Below are positions 6,176-12,046 of a DNA stretch of 12,046 bases, piece by piece. A program made the translations under genes and the position numbers. Source of the DNA: Bacteriovoracaceae bacterium (GTDB lineage: Bacteria > Bdellovibrionota > Bacteriovoracia > Bacteriovoracales > Bacteriovoracaceae); the NCBI GenBank assembly GCA_023146355.1, contig JAGLCH010000391.1:1-12046 (forward strand), in the 5' to 3' direction. Numbering within the stretch: the stretch's first letter is position 1; each line of letters opens with the position of its first letter. The notes under the pieces are model-generated. The model had not been told where the DNA came from, made no database searches, and saw only the letters and a program-made list of their open reading frames with translations.

Positions 6176-7208
6176 CCTTCTTCAGCTCGTTGTAGGCCTC
6201 CTGCATAACTGAAAAGTTTTCAGTTATAATTTTATTTAATTCAACGCCGAGATCCATTCCCGATAAGCGATCAGGGTGAAGCTGTAATGCTAATTTTTTA
6301 TATCTCTTTGATATCGACTCAAGACCAGTATCTTCATTGGCGCCAAAAATTGCTAACTGCGCTTTGATATCACCTTTTGCAGGGCGGGTGATAGGAGCTA
6401 GTGCCTTAATCACAGTTGCCTGTGTAATGATTTTTTCAGATATTGCAATAGTGTCTACTACATCACGTCTCTTATTCATAAATAGATAATCTCTGGGGTC
6501 ATTGGGAGAGAGTCGAATATCTTTTTTAATAATTTCAGTAATAGAAATATTATCTCCAAAAAGTTCACTGAGTACGACTGTGGCAGCTTTGGAAACACTG
6601 GTGATATCCGTTTTACTTCTCCTCGTAAATTGAAGCAAAAAGTCAGAATTTTCTCCTGCAATTTCTCGAAGAATCTCTCTAAGGAATAGCTCTGCTCCAA
6701 TGAGATCTATTACCTCAGAGTAGGAAATGAGCGCATTACAGTTGAGAGTTATAAAAACATTATTCTTTTTAAGTTGGTTTGTGGTCTTTGCTATTTTTTC
6801 TGGGGAAAAGTCCACCTTATAGGTCGCTGCTAATTTATGTCGCACCTCTTCAAATACCTTCCCCTCTCCCCATCTAGCGGCATCAAAAAGAGACAGGATT
6901 TTAGTTATATCTGCTTTCTTCTCGCCACCAGTCTCTGGCCTCATAAGTTCTTTACTCAGGAGTTCCTCAATGCGGGATTCATATTTTACTCCCTTAGAAG
7001 TAGTGATAATCTTTTTACCACCAATCCCCTCCTTCGATCGAAGAACATTTTCCTTTTGTCGTACAAGTGCATCGAAATCTGGAGAGTTTCTTTTTCTCTT
7101 TCTTCCCGGCAATATCGCACGAATGAGGTGGCCCAGCAAATTTGCAACTAGAAAGGTGAGGGCAGTAATAAAAATAATCCGGGTAACAATATTTATTTTA
7201 ATATCCAT
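6165..7208 (-). CDS. Membrane-anchored protein with C-terminal J domain (DjlA-like architecture)
   Basis: Residues 8-29 form one hydrophobic helix (IIFITALTFLVANLL), followed by a very basic stretch (RKRKR, 36-40), which predicts an N-terminal anchor with the rest in the cytoplasm. The middle (about 50-280) is soluble and I recognise no domain in it. The C-terminus (about 283-345) is a J domain with KRYKKLALQLHPDRL and the HPD tripeptide at 311-313, which by family knowledge stimulates DnaK ATPase. N-terminal helix plus C-terminal J domain resembles DjlA, but the central part does not read as its TerB-like domain. No Gly/Phe or zinc-finger region is present, so it is not DnaJ itself. The ATG at 7208 is the only good start (an in-frame stop lies 10 bp upstream) and lacks a Shine-Dalgarno. 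Client is unknown; it may recruit DnaK to the inner membrane. Confidence 0.85.
   Translation of the reverse strand: MDIKINIVTRIIFITALTFLVANLLGHLIRAILPGRKRKRNSPDFDALVRQKENVLRSKEGIGGKKIITTSKGVKYESRIEELLSKELMRPETGGEKKADITKILSLFDAARWGEGKVFEEVRHKLAATYKVDFSPEKIAKTTNQLKKNNVFITLNCNALISYSEVIDLIGAELFLREILREIAGENSDFLLQFTRRSKTDITSVSKAATVVLSELFGDNISITEIIKKDIRLSPNDPRDYLFMNKRRDVVDTIAISEKIITQATVIKALAPITRPAKGDIKAQLAIFGANEDTGLESISKRYKKLALQLHPDRLSGMDLGVELNKIITENFSVMQEAYNELKKVKK
6205..6233 (+). terminator. Intrinsic terminator candidate for the family 9 glycosyltransferase, inside the opposing gene
   Basis: ATAACTGAAAA (6205-6215) and TTTTCAGTTAT (6217-6227) form a perfect 11-bp inverted repeat around a single G, so an 8-9 bp stem with a small loop is realistic. 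AATTTTATTT follows. It begins 30 nt after the stop at 6175, antisense to the last codons of the J-domain gene. The stem is AT-rich, so efficiency may be modest; the minus strand has no T run after it. Confidence 0.5.
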
Positions 7209-7215
7209 ATCTAAT

Positions 7216-7245
7216 AGGTTACAATTTTCAGATAGGTTTTTTCAA
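7216..7245 (-). promoter_or_regulatory. Weak promoter candidate placing the start site at the J-domain gene ATG
   Basis: On the minus strand TTGAAA (7245-7240) and TAACCT (7221-7216) are 18 bp apart. The second is only a half match to TATAAT. The first transcribed base would fall at about 7208-7209, at the ATG. Together with the missing Shine-Dalgarno this would mean a leaderless message, but the -10 is poor. I see no clear plus-strand promoter in the same 60-bp gap (7209-7268). Confidence 0.2.
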
Positions 7246-7268
7246 CATTATTCAGGGACGAATATAAT

Positions 7269-8270
7269 ATGCTGAAGTGGTCGATCGAAGAGTTACAGTT
7301 ACCTCTTAAGTTTATGTGGAAAATTACTCGCGGTAGTAAGGATTTTGGCCATATCTTCATAGTCAGAGTACAAGATGAGAGTTTTTGCGGTGAAGGAGAG
7401 ATCTCTTTTAATATTCGCTATGGTGAGACTTCAGATGGTATTTTAAAATCTTTTGAGCGTTTTCAAAATGATTTTCCTGGTTCTATATCTAGCGTTGAAG
7501 AACTTATTCATTTCCTAGCAGAGGGCGAATATCCCTCCTCTTTCCGCTTTGGAATAGAGTCTGCCTTTGTTCATTACCTTGCTCTTCTTGTGGATAAGCC
7601 AGTTAATGAGCTACTAGGTGTTCCTGCTATCAATTCTGTAAAAACATCATTTTCAATTCCAATAATGGAGCCTGGAGAGGTTGGCGATTTTATCGCTAAG
7701 CATAATCTCACCCGCTTTCGCTCCCTTAAGGTAAAAATAGGGAAAGATGATGGATTAGACCTAATCAAAGAGGTACAAAAAAACTACGTAGGTAACCTAC
7801 GAGTTGACGCTAATGAAGCGTGGACTGACCCCGATGAGGTTATTAGTTTTATCGGAGCTCTCGGAGATAATTGTCCCATTGAATTCCTTGAACAGCCACT
7901 AAGGGCCAATTGTCACGACGAATATCTCTTTCTAAAAGATCAAGCAGCAGTGGATATTATGGCCGATGAGTCTATTTTAAGTGGCGAGGTCACTGATTAT
8001 CACCGTGACCGCTTTCACGCGATAAATATAAAGCTGATGAAGTCTGGTGGCTATATGAAGGCAATAAAGCAACTTCGAGATGCTAAAGAAATGGGCCTTA
8101 AAACTATGATTGGCTGTATGGTTGAGACATCAATTGGTATATCTTCTGCCATGAATATTGCCCATGGTGTGGACTACTATGATTTAGATGGTGCCTTGTT
8201 ACTGGAGAAAGATCCGTTTAATATGATTACGGAAGAGAATGGAAAGCTCTTTTTTTCCCATCTACAGTAG
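7269..8270 (+). CDS. Dipeptide epimerase, enolase superfamily (L-Ala-D/L-Glu epimerase type)
   Basis: A muconate-lactonizing-enzyme-subgroup member of 333 residues. The N-terminal capping region (1-120) is followed by a barrel with the complete active site: K-V-K at 154-156, metal ligands Asp180 (RVDANEAW), Glu208 (IEFLEQPL) and Asp233 (MADES), and the second acid/base Lys255 (NIKLMKSGG). GCMVETSIG (282-290) and the YDLDG motif (Asp305, Asp307) match dipeptide epimerases, where the DxD binds the substrate amino group. By family knowledge such enzymes interconvert L-Ala-D-Glu and L-Ala-L-Glu from murein tripeptides in the cytoplasm so that the peptide can be hydrolysed; other dipeptides are possible. 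AGGGA (7254-7258) is 10 nt upstream, a little far. The next gene, 85 bp on, is a lytic transglycosylase, which fits a murein-turnover role. Confidence 0.88.
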   Translation: MLKWSIEELQLPLKFMWKITRGSKDFGHIFIVRVQDESFCGEGEISFNIRYGETSDGILKSFERFQNDFPGSISSVEELIHFLAEGEYPSSFRFGIESAFVHYLALLVDKPVNELLGVPAINSVKTSFSIPIMEPGEVGDFIAKHNLTRFRSLKVKIGKDDGLDLIKEVQKNYVGNLRVDANEAWTDPDEVISFIGALGDNCPIEFLEQPLRANCHDEYLFLKDQAAVDIMADESILSGEVTDYHRDRFHAINIKLMKSGGYMKAIKQLRDAKEMGLKTMIGCMVETSIGISSAMNIAHGVDYYDLDGALLLEKDPFNMITEENGKLFFSHLQ

Positions 8271-8326
8271 CAGATGTAAGTAATTGTATGAGCAACTATT
8301 AGCTTAATGCATTTAGAATTAAAAAT

Positions 8327-8332
8327 TAATAT
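8327..8332 (+). promoter_or_regulatory. Weak -10 candidate ahead of the lytic transglycosylase
   Basis: The 85-bp gap 8271-8355 is very AT-rich. TAATAT (8327-8332) has TTAATG (8304-8309) 17 bp upstream, a half match to a -35, which would leave a short leader containing the Shine-Dalgarno at 8345. In such AT-rich DNA this could be chance. No terminator hairpin for the epimerase gene is visible in the gap, so read-through is also likely. Confidence 0.22.
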
Positions 8333-8344
8333 ATTTGAAAATCC

Positions 8345-8349
8345 GAGGT
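8345..8349 (+). promoter_or_regulatory. Shine-Dalgarno that selects the TTG start at 8356
   Basis: GAGGT lies 6 nt before TTG 8356. It is inside the reading frame if the upstream TTG at 8335 is used, and that TTG has no such site. Starting at 8356 also gives a compact lipoprotein signal (Lys2, Arg3, hydrophobic core, Cys16). Confidence 0.65.
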
Positions 8350-8355
8350 CATAAC

Positions 8356-9882
8356 TTGAAAAGAATTAACCTATTCCTGGCGACAATGCTTCTAACAAGC
8401 TGTAGTACCGTCACTCTTTTAGATAAAAATACAGATGCTGCTTACGCTAAAGAACCGACAAAAAGCGAGAGTATTACACGTATTCAGAGTGCTCCCCAAA
8501 AGACTAAAGTCATAATAAAGAAAGTATATATTAAAGGTCCCACTCGCTTGATCTCTTCATCAGATCCAAGTATAGAAGACTTCGCCCTCTCATATGATAA
8601 AAAGCACTTTGATTTTTGGGTAAAATACTTCACAAAAAACAAAACTAATCATGAGCGTTTTATTCGTCACCAGAAAAATGGTGAGCGTTTTAGGGAGGTC
8701 ATCGAGAAGATACTTGCCGAGCATAATCTCCCAAAAGAGTTATTTTACGTTGGACTTATTGAGAGTGGTTACAATACCAGAATTAGAAGTCGAGCTAATG
8801 CAGTTGGTCCTTGGCAGTTTGTTAAAGGGACTGCAACTCCATACGGAATGAGAGTTGACAGAAGTCTTGATGAGAGACGCAGTATCTATAAAGCAACTCA
8901 CGCTGCAGCTCGATATTTTAAAGACCTATATAATATATTTGGAAGCTGGGAGCTTGCTCTTTGTGCTTACAATAAAGGTGAGTATGGAATTATCCGGGCA
9001 ATACGAAAGGGTAATACTAGAGACTACCGTGAGCTCGTAAGAAAGAAGCTTCTTCCAAAAGAGACAATTTACTACATCCCAAAAATTGCAGCCGCGAGAC
9101 ACATTGTTAACAATCGTGAGAAATATGGCTATCCATCTTTCACGACTCAAAAGAAAGAGGGGAAAGTCTATTCCCATGCTAGTTACCGTACAATGTACAA
9201 AAGCTTTAATTGGAAGAAAGTTGCAAAAAAATTGGGAATATCTAAAAGGGCGATGCTTGAGCTAAACCCGGATTTCAAAAAGGCCAGCATTTATGTAAGC
9301 TCAAGAAATCCAATTGAAATTTATATTCCCAAGAAAAATCATATTAAGTTGGCCGAAGAGATCGCTCCAAACTGGGTGAAGCAAGCGGCAGATAAAAAAT
9401 ATAGTTCTTCATCAAAGTCACATAAAAAGTACAAGGTCAGAAGAGGGGACTCTTTTATTGCGATTGCCAAGCGTTTTGGAATTAAGGTAAATGATCTTCT
9501 TGCAATTAATAGAATCCCTCGCCACAAGAGGAATAAGCTCTATGTTGGACAAAGAATAAAAATTCCAACAAAAAAGGGTGGTACTAAGAACTATCGTGTA
9601 AAACGTGGGGATAATCTTACTAAGATTGCAAAAAAGTTTGGAGTGTCATCACGCTCGCTTCGCTCAAGTAATCGCCTCTCAGGATCGAAAATCTTTATTG
9701 GCCAGAGATTAAGAGTTCCCACTGTATATGTGGACAAAACGAGTTATAAAGTTCGCTCTGGCGATAATCTTTCACAAATCGCAAGACGCTATGGAACAAG
9801 TATAAGTCGTTTGGTATCTTTCAATGACTTGAGTTCTAAAAGAATTTATGTGGGGCAGAAGCTCTACATTCCAAAGAGGTAA
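8356..9882 (+). CDS. mltD: Outer-membrane lytic murein transglycosylase with SLT domain and three LysM repeats (MltD type)
   Basis: A lipoprotein of 508 residues with signal MKRINLFLATMLLTSC; LTSC is a lipobox with Cys16 lipidated, and Ser17 rather than Asp favours the outer membrane. After a linker comes the goose-lysozyme-like SLT domain (about 80-230): ELFYVGLIESGYN with catalytic Glu136, AVGPWQFVKGTATPYG (149-164) and ALCAYNKGEYG (201-211). By family knowledge it cleaves glycan strands to 1,6-anhydro-muropeptides. A less clear peptidoglycan-binding-like stretch spans about 280-326. Three LysM repeats follow (358-404, 412-455, 463-506), each opening with Y-K/R-V and an RxGD motif and ending with V/IGQ...IP; E. 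coli MltD has two. The TTG start at 8356 is chosen over TTG 8335 for its Shine-Dalgarno and cleaner signal. It follows the epimerase and sits 10 bp before the next gene. Confidence 0.93.
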   Translation: MKRINLFLATMLLTSCSTVTLLDKNTDAAYAKEPTKSESITRIQSAPQKTKVIIKKVYIKGPTRLISSSDPSIEDFALSYDKKHFDFWVKYFTKNKTNHERFIRHQKNGERFREVIEKILAEHNLPKELFYVGLIESGYNTRIRSRANAVGPWQFVKGTATPYGMRVDRSLDERRSIYKATHAAARYFKDLYNIFGSWELALCAYNKGEYGIIRAIRKGNTRDYRELVRKKLLPKETIYYIPKIAAARHIVNNREKYGYPSFTTQKKEGKVYSHASYRTMYKSFNWKKVAKKLGISKRAMLELNPDFKKASIYVSSRNPIEIYIPKKNHIKLAEEIAPNWVKQAADKKYSSSSKSHKKYKVRRGDSFIAIAKRFGIKVNDLLAINRIPRHKRNKLYVGQRIKIPTKKGGTKNYRVKRGDNLTKIAKKFGVSSRSLRSSNRLSGSKIFIGQRLRVPTVYVDKTSYKVRSGDNLSQIARRYGTSISRLVSFNDLSSKRIYVGQKLYIPKR

Positions 9883-9892
9883 TTTGGGCACT

Positions 9893-11020
9893 ATGAGAAT
9901 TGGATACGATGCAAAAAGGGCCTTTCACAATGTGAGAGGCCTTGGTAGTTTTAGCCGCACACTTTTATCAGACCTAGGTGACCTCTACCCAGATGATGAG
10001 CTATTGCTCTTTACTCCTGCGCCCAAGATAAAATTACTTGAATGGTTTTCAACGAAAGAAAATTTAAAGCTCGTCACGCCAGGAGCTCTTGGAAGTCTTT
10101 TTTCATCTTTATGGCGAAGTTTCTTCCTCACTACTATCATTACAGATTATGACCTCGATATCTTCCACGGACTAAGTCACGAACTCCCCCCCGGAATTGA
10201 AAAAAGTGGAGTGAAGAGTGTCGTCACTATGCATGACCTTATTTACGTCAAATTCCCTCACTTTTTTAATGGTGTCGATAGAAGGATTTTTGAGAAAAAA
10301 TTCGCCCATGCTGTTCGTAATGCAGACATTGTTGTGGCGATTTGCGAGCAGACTAAAAAAGATTTAATGGAACACTTTGTATGTCCTGCTTCAAAAATTC
10401 GCGTGGTGTATCAGAGTTGTCACCCGCAATTCTATCAAAACCCAGAGTACCAAATCAATGAAATTAAAAGTAAGTACGGACTACCTGAGAAATACTTTTT
10501 CTACTTAGGTGCGATAGTCGAAAATAAAAACATCAAGTCACTTATTGATGCCTATGCTAGTGGCGAAATGGGTGAGCACCACTTAGTCATTGGTGGTAGA
10601 CCCAGTGATTATCAGAAAGATCTAGTTTCTCAGGTAAAGCAATTGGGATTAGAAGAAAAAATTCATTTTATTTTGAATCCAAAAGACAATGAACTTCCAA
10701 CACTTTATCACATGGCAGACTGCTTTTGCTTCCCCTCTTTTTATGAGGGGTTTGGAATCCCTGTGATTGAATCGCTTTTTTCTGGAACACCAGTTATAAC
10801 TTCCATTCAGGGGGCACTTCGTGAAGCTGCTGGAGAAGGTGCGCTGTATATTGACCCTTTTAGTATTGATTCAATAAAGGGAGCAATGGAGCGAATAATT
10901 GCTGAGCCTGAACTGAAAAAGGCCCTTTCTTCAATGGGCCTTAGTCATGTTCAAAAATTTAAAAGTGAAGTTGTTACTAGAGAGATGCATAAAGTTTACG
11001 AAGAACTTACTCTTCAGTAA
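9893..11020 (+). CDS. Glycosyltransferase family 4 (GT-B)
   Basis: A 375-residue GT4 enzyme, probably working at the inner membrane on a surface glycan; donor and acceptor cannot be read. The N-terminal lobe begins RIGYDAKRAFHNVRGLGSFSR (split around Gly16-Gly18, the usual glycine-rich acceptor-side loop), with FHGLSHELPP (91-100) and VVTMHDLIY (110-118). The C-terminal lobe has YLGAIVENKNIKSLIDAY (204-221) and FPSFYEGFGIPVIES, with the E-x7-E pair Glu285 and Glu293 that binds the nucleotide sugar. I place the start at ATG 9893, where the canonical N-terminus begins; an earlier in-frame ATG at 9848 lies within the transglycosylase gene and adds 15 unlikely residues. It is 10 bp after mltD, so the two are probably co-transcribed. 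Its end overlaps exbD by 14 bp and its coding sequence contains the exbD terminator. Confidence 0.9.
   Translation: MRIGYDAKRAFHNVRGLGSFSRTLLSDLGDLYPDDELLLFTPAPKIKLLEWFSTKENLKLVTPGALGSLFSSLWRSFFLTTIITDYDLDIFHGLSHELPPGIEKSGVKSVVTMHDLIYVKFPHFFNGVDRRIFEKKFAHAVRNADIVVAICEQTKKDLMEHFVCPASKIRVVYQSCHPQFYQNPEYQINEIKSKYGLPEKYFFYLGAIVENKNIKSLIDAYASGEMGEHHLVIGGRPSDYQKDLVSQVKQLGLEEKIHFILNPKDNELPTLYHMADCFCFPSFYEGFGIPVIESLFSGTPVITSIQGALREAAGEGALYIDPFSIDSIKGAMERIIAEPELKKALSSMGLSHVQKFKSEVVTREMHKVYEELTLQ
10916..10942 (-). terminator. Intrinsic terminator for exbBD, inside the opposing glycosyltransferase gene
   Basis: On the minus strand AAGGCCC (10942-10936) pairs with GGGCCTT (10925-10919) around a 10-nt loop. 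The stem runs into five T residues (10920-10916, two of them paired). It lies about 65 nt past the exbD stop at 11007, antisense to codons near the end of the family 4 glycosyltransferase. The plus strand has no T run after the stem. Confidence 0.55.
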
Positions 11021-11402
11021 TTAGTGCAAGATTTGTCAGTTCATATTTTTTGAGTTTTGACAGCACCATCATCACGCGATCATATTTAACTTCTTTATCA
11101 ATACGGAGCTCCATTGGAGTTTCTTTATTGCTAATCCCTTTAAGATTAGTATCGAGTTCTGAATCCCCAAGCTTCTTACCATTAATGGCAATTCCATTAG
11201 TCGTAAGTTCAATAAATTGAGCTTTAGTTTGACTCTTCTCGCTGGTGAGCCCCTTCTCAACTTTTGGTAGATTCAGTAGAAGTGCCAACTCATCCGTTTT
11301 AAAGACTGTTGACACCATAAAAAATATTAAAAGTAGAAAAACAACATCAATCAACGGAGTTAGTTCCGGAACAAGTGCCTCTCTTGAGCGTTTCTTTGCC
11401 AT
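11007..11402 (-). CDS. exbD: ExbD/TolR family proton-channel subunit
   Basis: A 131-residue inner-membrane protein with one transmembrane helix and a periplasmic domain. The short basic N-terminus (KKRSREALVPELTP) leads into PLIDVVFLLLIFFMVST (16-32). Asp19 in this helix is the conserved proton-pathway aspartate of ExbD/TolR. Residues about 40-131 form the periplasmic domain. With ExbB it uses the proton-motive force to drive a TonB- or TolA-like partner; none is encoded here, so ExbD and TolR cannot be told apart by context. AGGGGG just upstream of the ATG overlaps the exbB stop codon, and the intergenic gap is 8 bp, which suggests translational coupling. Its 3' end overlaps the convergent glycosyltransferase by 14 bp; the likely terminator is at 10916-10942. 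Confidence 0.92.
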   Translation of the reverse strand: MAKKRSREALVPELTPLIDVVFLLLIFFMVSTVFKTDELALLLNLPKVEKGLTSEKSQTKAQFIELTTNGIAINGKKLGDSELDTNLKGISNKETPMELRIDKEVKYDRVMMVLSKLKKYELTNLALITEE

Positions 11403-11410
11403 GACTCCCC

Positions 11411-11929
11411 CTAAAATAACTTAGAGATCAATTTCTTTTCAATCGTGATCTCCATATGGTCGATAATTCTTAGGAGGTAGCTGTGCCCAATATAGTGCGG
11501 GATCGCTACAATTAACCCACCAACAGTTGTGATAAGGGCCATTGATATTCCCTGAGCAAAGCTTGCAGGATTATTAATACCAGTAGTAGACATCACTCTA
11601 AAGGCGACTAGGACACCAATAACAGTTCCTAAAAGTCCTAGAAGGGGAGAGATAGAGGCAACGATTTTTACGGTTGAAAGTCCCTTTTCTAACTCACTCA
11701 TGAATGATGATACTTCTTGTTTGGCGAGTTCTATTAGAGTTTCACTCGCATAATTTTTCTCTTCCTCTAGAATCTTTTCTTTTAGCTTTTCTGCAATGGA
11801 ATTTGTTCTTTTTTGCTCGCGCAAAAGGATAACAAATTTGTAGAGCATAGTTGCTAGACCTACGATATTGAGGAAAAGTAGCACATACATTATTGCGCCA
11901 CCTTGATTGATATAGTCGACTAATCTCAT
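11411..11929 (-). CDS. exbB: ExbB/TolQ/MotA family proton-channel subunit (short form)
   Basis: A 172-residue inner-membrane protein that forms the pentameric channel around ExbD in known systems. Three transmembrane segments are visible: about 12-36, 90-112 (SISPLLGLLGTVIGVLVAF) and 127-148 (GISMALITTVGGLIVAIP). The LLGLLGTV and ALITTVGGL motifs are the family signature, with Thr102 and Thr134/135 facing the pore in homologues. A charged cytoplasmic loop (37-85) is shorter than in E. coli ExbB (about 240 residues), as in many MotA/TolQ/ExbB proteins next to ExbD. GGAG (11941-11938) sits 8 nt upstream of the ATG at 11929. It is the first gene of an exbB-exbD pair. Family is certain; the physiological partner (TonB, Tol-Pal or gliding-type) is unknown. 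Confidence 0.92.
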   Translation of the reverse strand: MRLVDYINQGGAIMYVLLFLNIVGLATMLYKFVILLREQKRTNSIAEKLKEKILEEEKNYASETLIELAKQEVSSFMSELEKGLSTVKIVASISPLLGLLGTVIGVLVAFRVMSTTGINNPASFAQGISMALITTVGGLIVAIPHYIGHSYLLRIIDHMEITIEKKLISKLF

Positions 11930-11969
11930 CCTTGATTCTCCAAACTCAGGTTTATCTTATTTGTGTTTT

Positions 11970-11975
11970 ATTATA
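11970..11975 (-). promoter_or_regulatory. Candidate -10 element for exbBD
   Basis: On the minus strand a perfect TATAAT lies about 40 bp before the exbB ATG, downstream of an A/T-rich tract with eight T. The -35 position (around 11992-11999) holds only ATGAAA-like bases with little match, so any activity may rely on the A/T tract or an activator. Chance occurrence is possible in this AT-rich 69-bp gap. Confidence 0.35.
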
Positions 11976-11998
11976 AGGAAAAAAAATATAAATTTCAT

Positions 11999-12046
11999 CT
12001 AGATGGCACCACGTGCCTTTAGAAACTCAACGTAGTTTAAGTCCTG
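11999..12046 (-). CDS. Possible 3' tail of an upstream minus-strand gene
   Basis: On the minus strand the window begins with an open frame reading QDLNYVEFLKARGAI and then TAG at 12001-11999. The composition looks like an ordinary protein C-terminus and the frame ends 69 bp before exbB. Only 15 codons are visible, so neither the family nor its reality is certain. A short inverted repeat (GGCAC-GTG-GTGCC) lies in its last codons. Confidence 0.35.
   Translation of the reverse strand, partial: QDLNYVEFLKARGAI

Noticed and set aside
6837..7275. Two plus-strand open frames (about 100 codons each) opposite the J-domain gene
   Set aside because: Both are antisense shadows of a protein with a transmembrane helix and J domain; their translations have no recognisable features.
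9424..9876. DNA tandem repeat in the transglycosylase gene
   Set aside because: The three copies are diverged LysM protein domains, not a recent DNA-level repeat.
9848..9892. Earlier ATG for the family 4 glycosyltransferase
   Set aside because: The 15 extra residues overlap the last LysM codons in another frame and precede the standard N-terminus that begins at 9893.
11107..11127. Possible plus-strand terminator for the family 4 glycosyltransferase (AGCTCC-ATT-GGAGTT then TCTTT)
   Set aside because: Six pairs including a G-T wobble, a minimal loop and an interrupted T run; not distinguishable from coding sequence by eye.

Overview
The window is AT-rich, densely packed, Gram-negative-type chromosomal DNA. 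It holds eleven complete or nearly complete protein genes plus two cut by the window edges (a large aminotransferase and a 15-codon tail). An outer-membrane lipoprotein, an LPS heptosyltransferase-type enzyme, a pilus-retraction ATPase, ExbB/ExbD and a tail-specific protease together imply a diderm. The low GC and gene mix would fit a Bdellovibrio/Bacteriovorax-like bacterium, but that is inference; no rRNA or other phylogenetic marker is present. I see no tRNA, rRNA, CRISPR array, insertion sequence, phage gene or attachment site.

Layout. 1-1091 (minus) is a PLP aminotransferase running off the left edge. It diverges from a plus-strand operon at 1199-3952: a Prc-type S41 protease and two small unrecognised proteins. 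This converges, with an 8-bp overlap, on pilT (minus, 3945-5033). PilT diverges from a family 9 glycosyltransferase (plus, 5120-6175), which converges with an 11-bp overlap on a membrane-anchored J-domain protein (minus, 6165-7208). That gene diverges from a plus-strand run at 7269-11020: a dipeptide epimerase of the enolase superfamily, an MltD-like lytic transglycosylase with three LysM repeats, and a family 4 glycosyltransferase. This run converges with a 14-bp overlap on exbD and exbB (minus, 11007-11929). A 15-codon 3' tail of another minus-strand gene ends the window.

How the genes fit together. Most products act on the envelope. The transglycosylase cuts glycan strands, the epimerase probably handles L-Ala-D-Glu from murein peptides, Prc degrades periplasmic proteins, the glycosyltransferases probably build LPS or other surface glycans, PilT retracts type IV pili, and ExbBD supplies proton-motive force to an outer-membrane process. 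This is an envelope-themed neighbourhood, not one recognisable new system.

The most distinctive structural feature is that all three convergent gene pairs overlap at their stop codons, and each has a hairpin plus U-rich tract (intrinsic terminator candidate) inside the 3' coding part of the opposing gene (3777-3811, 6205-6233, 10916-10942). Other points of note are an A9 tract in codons 5-8 of the family 9 glycosyltransferase gene, a lysine-rich insertion in the Prc protease, and a PilT that lacks a recognisable AIRNLIRE motif. Four gene starts were chosen or revised: pilT at 5033, the transglycosylase at a TTG at 8356, the family 4 glycosyltransferase at 9893, and the 77-residue protein at a GTG at 3408.
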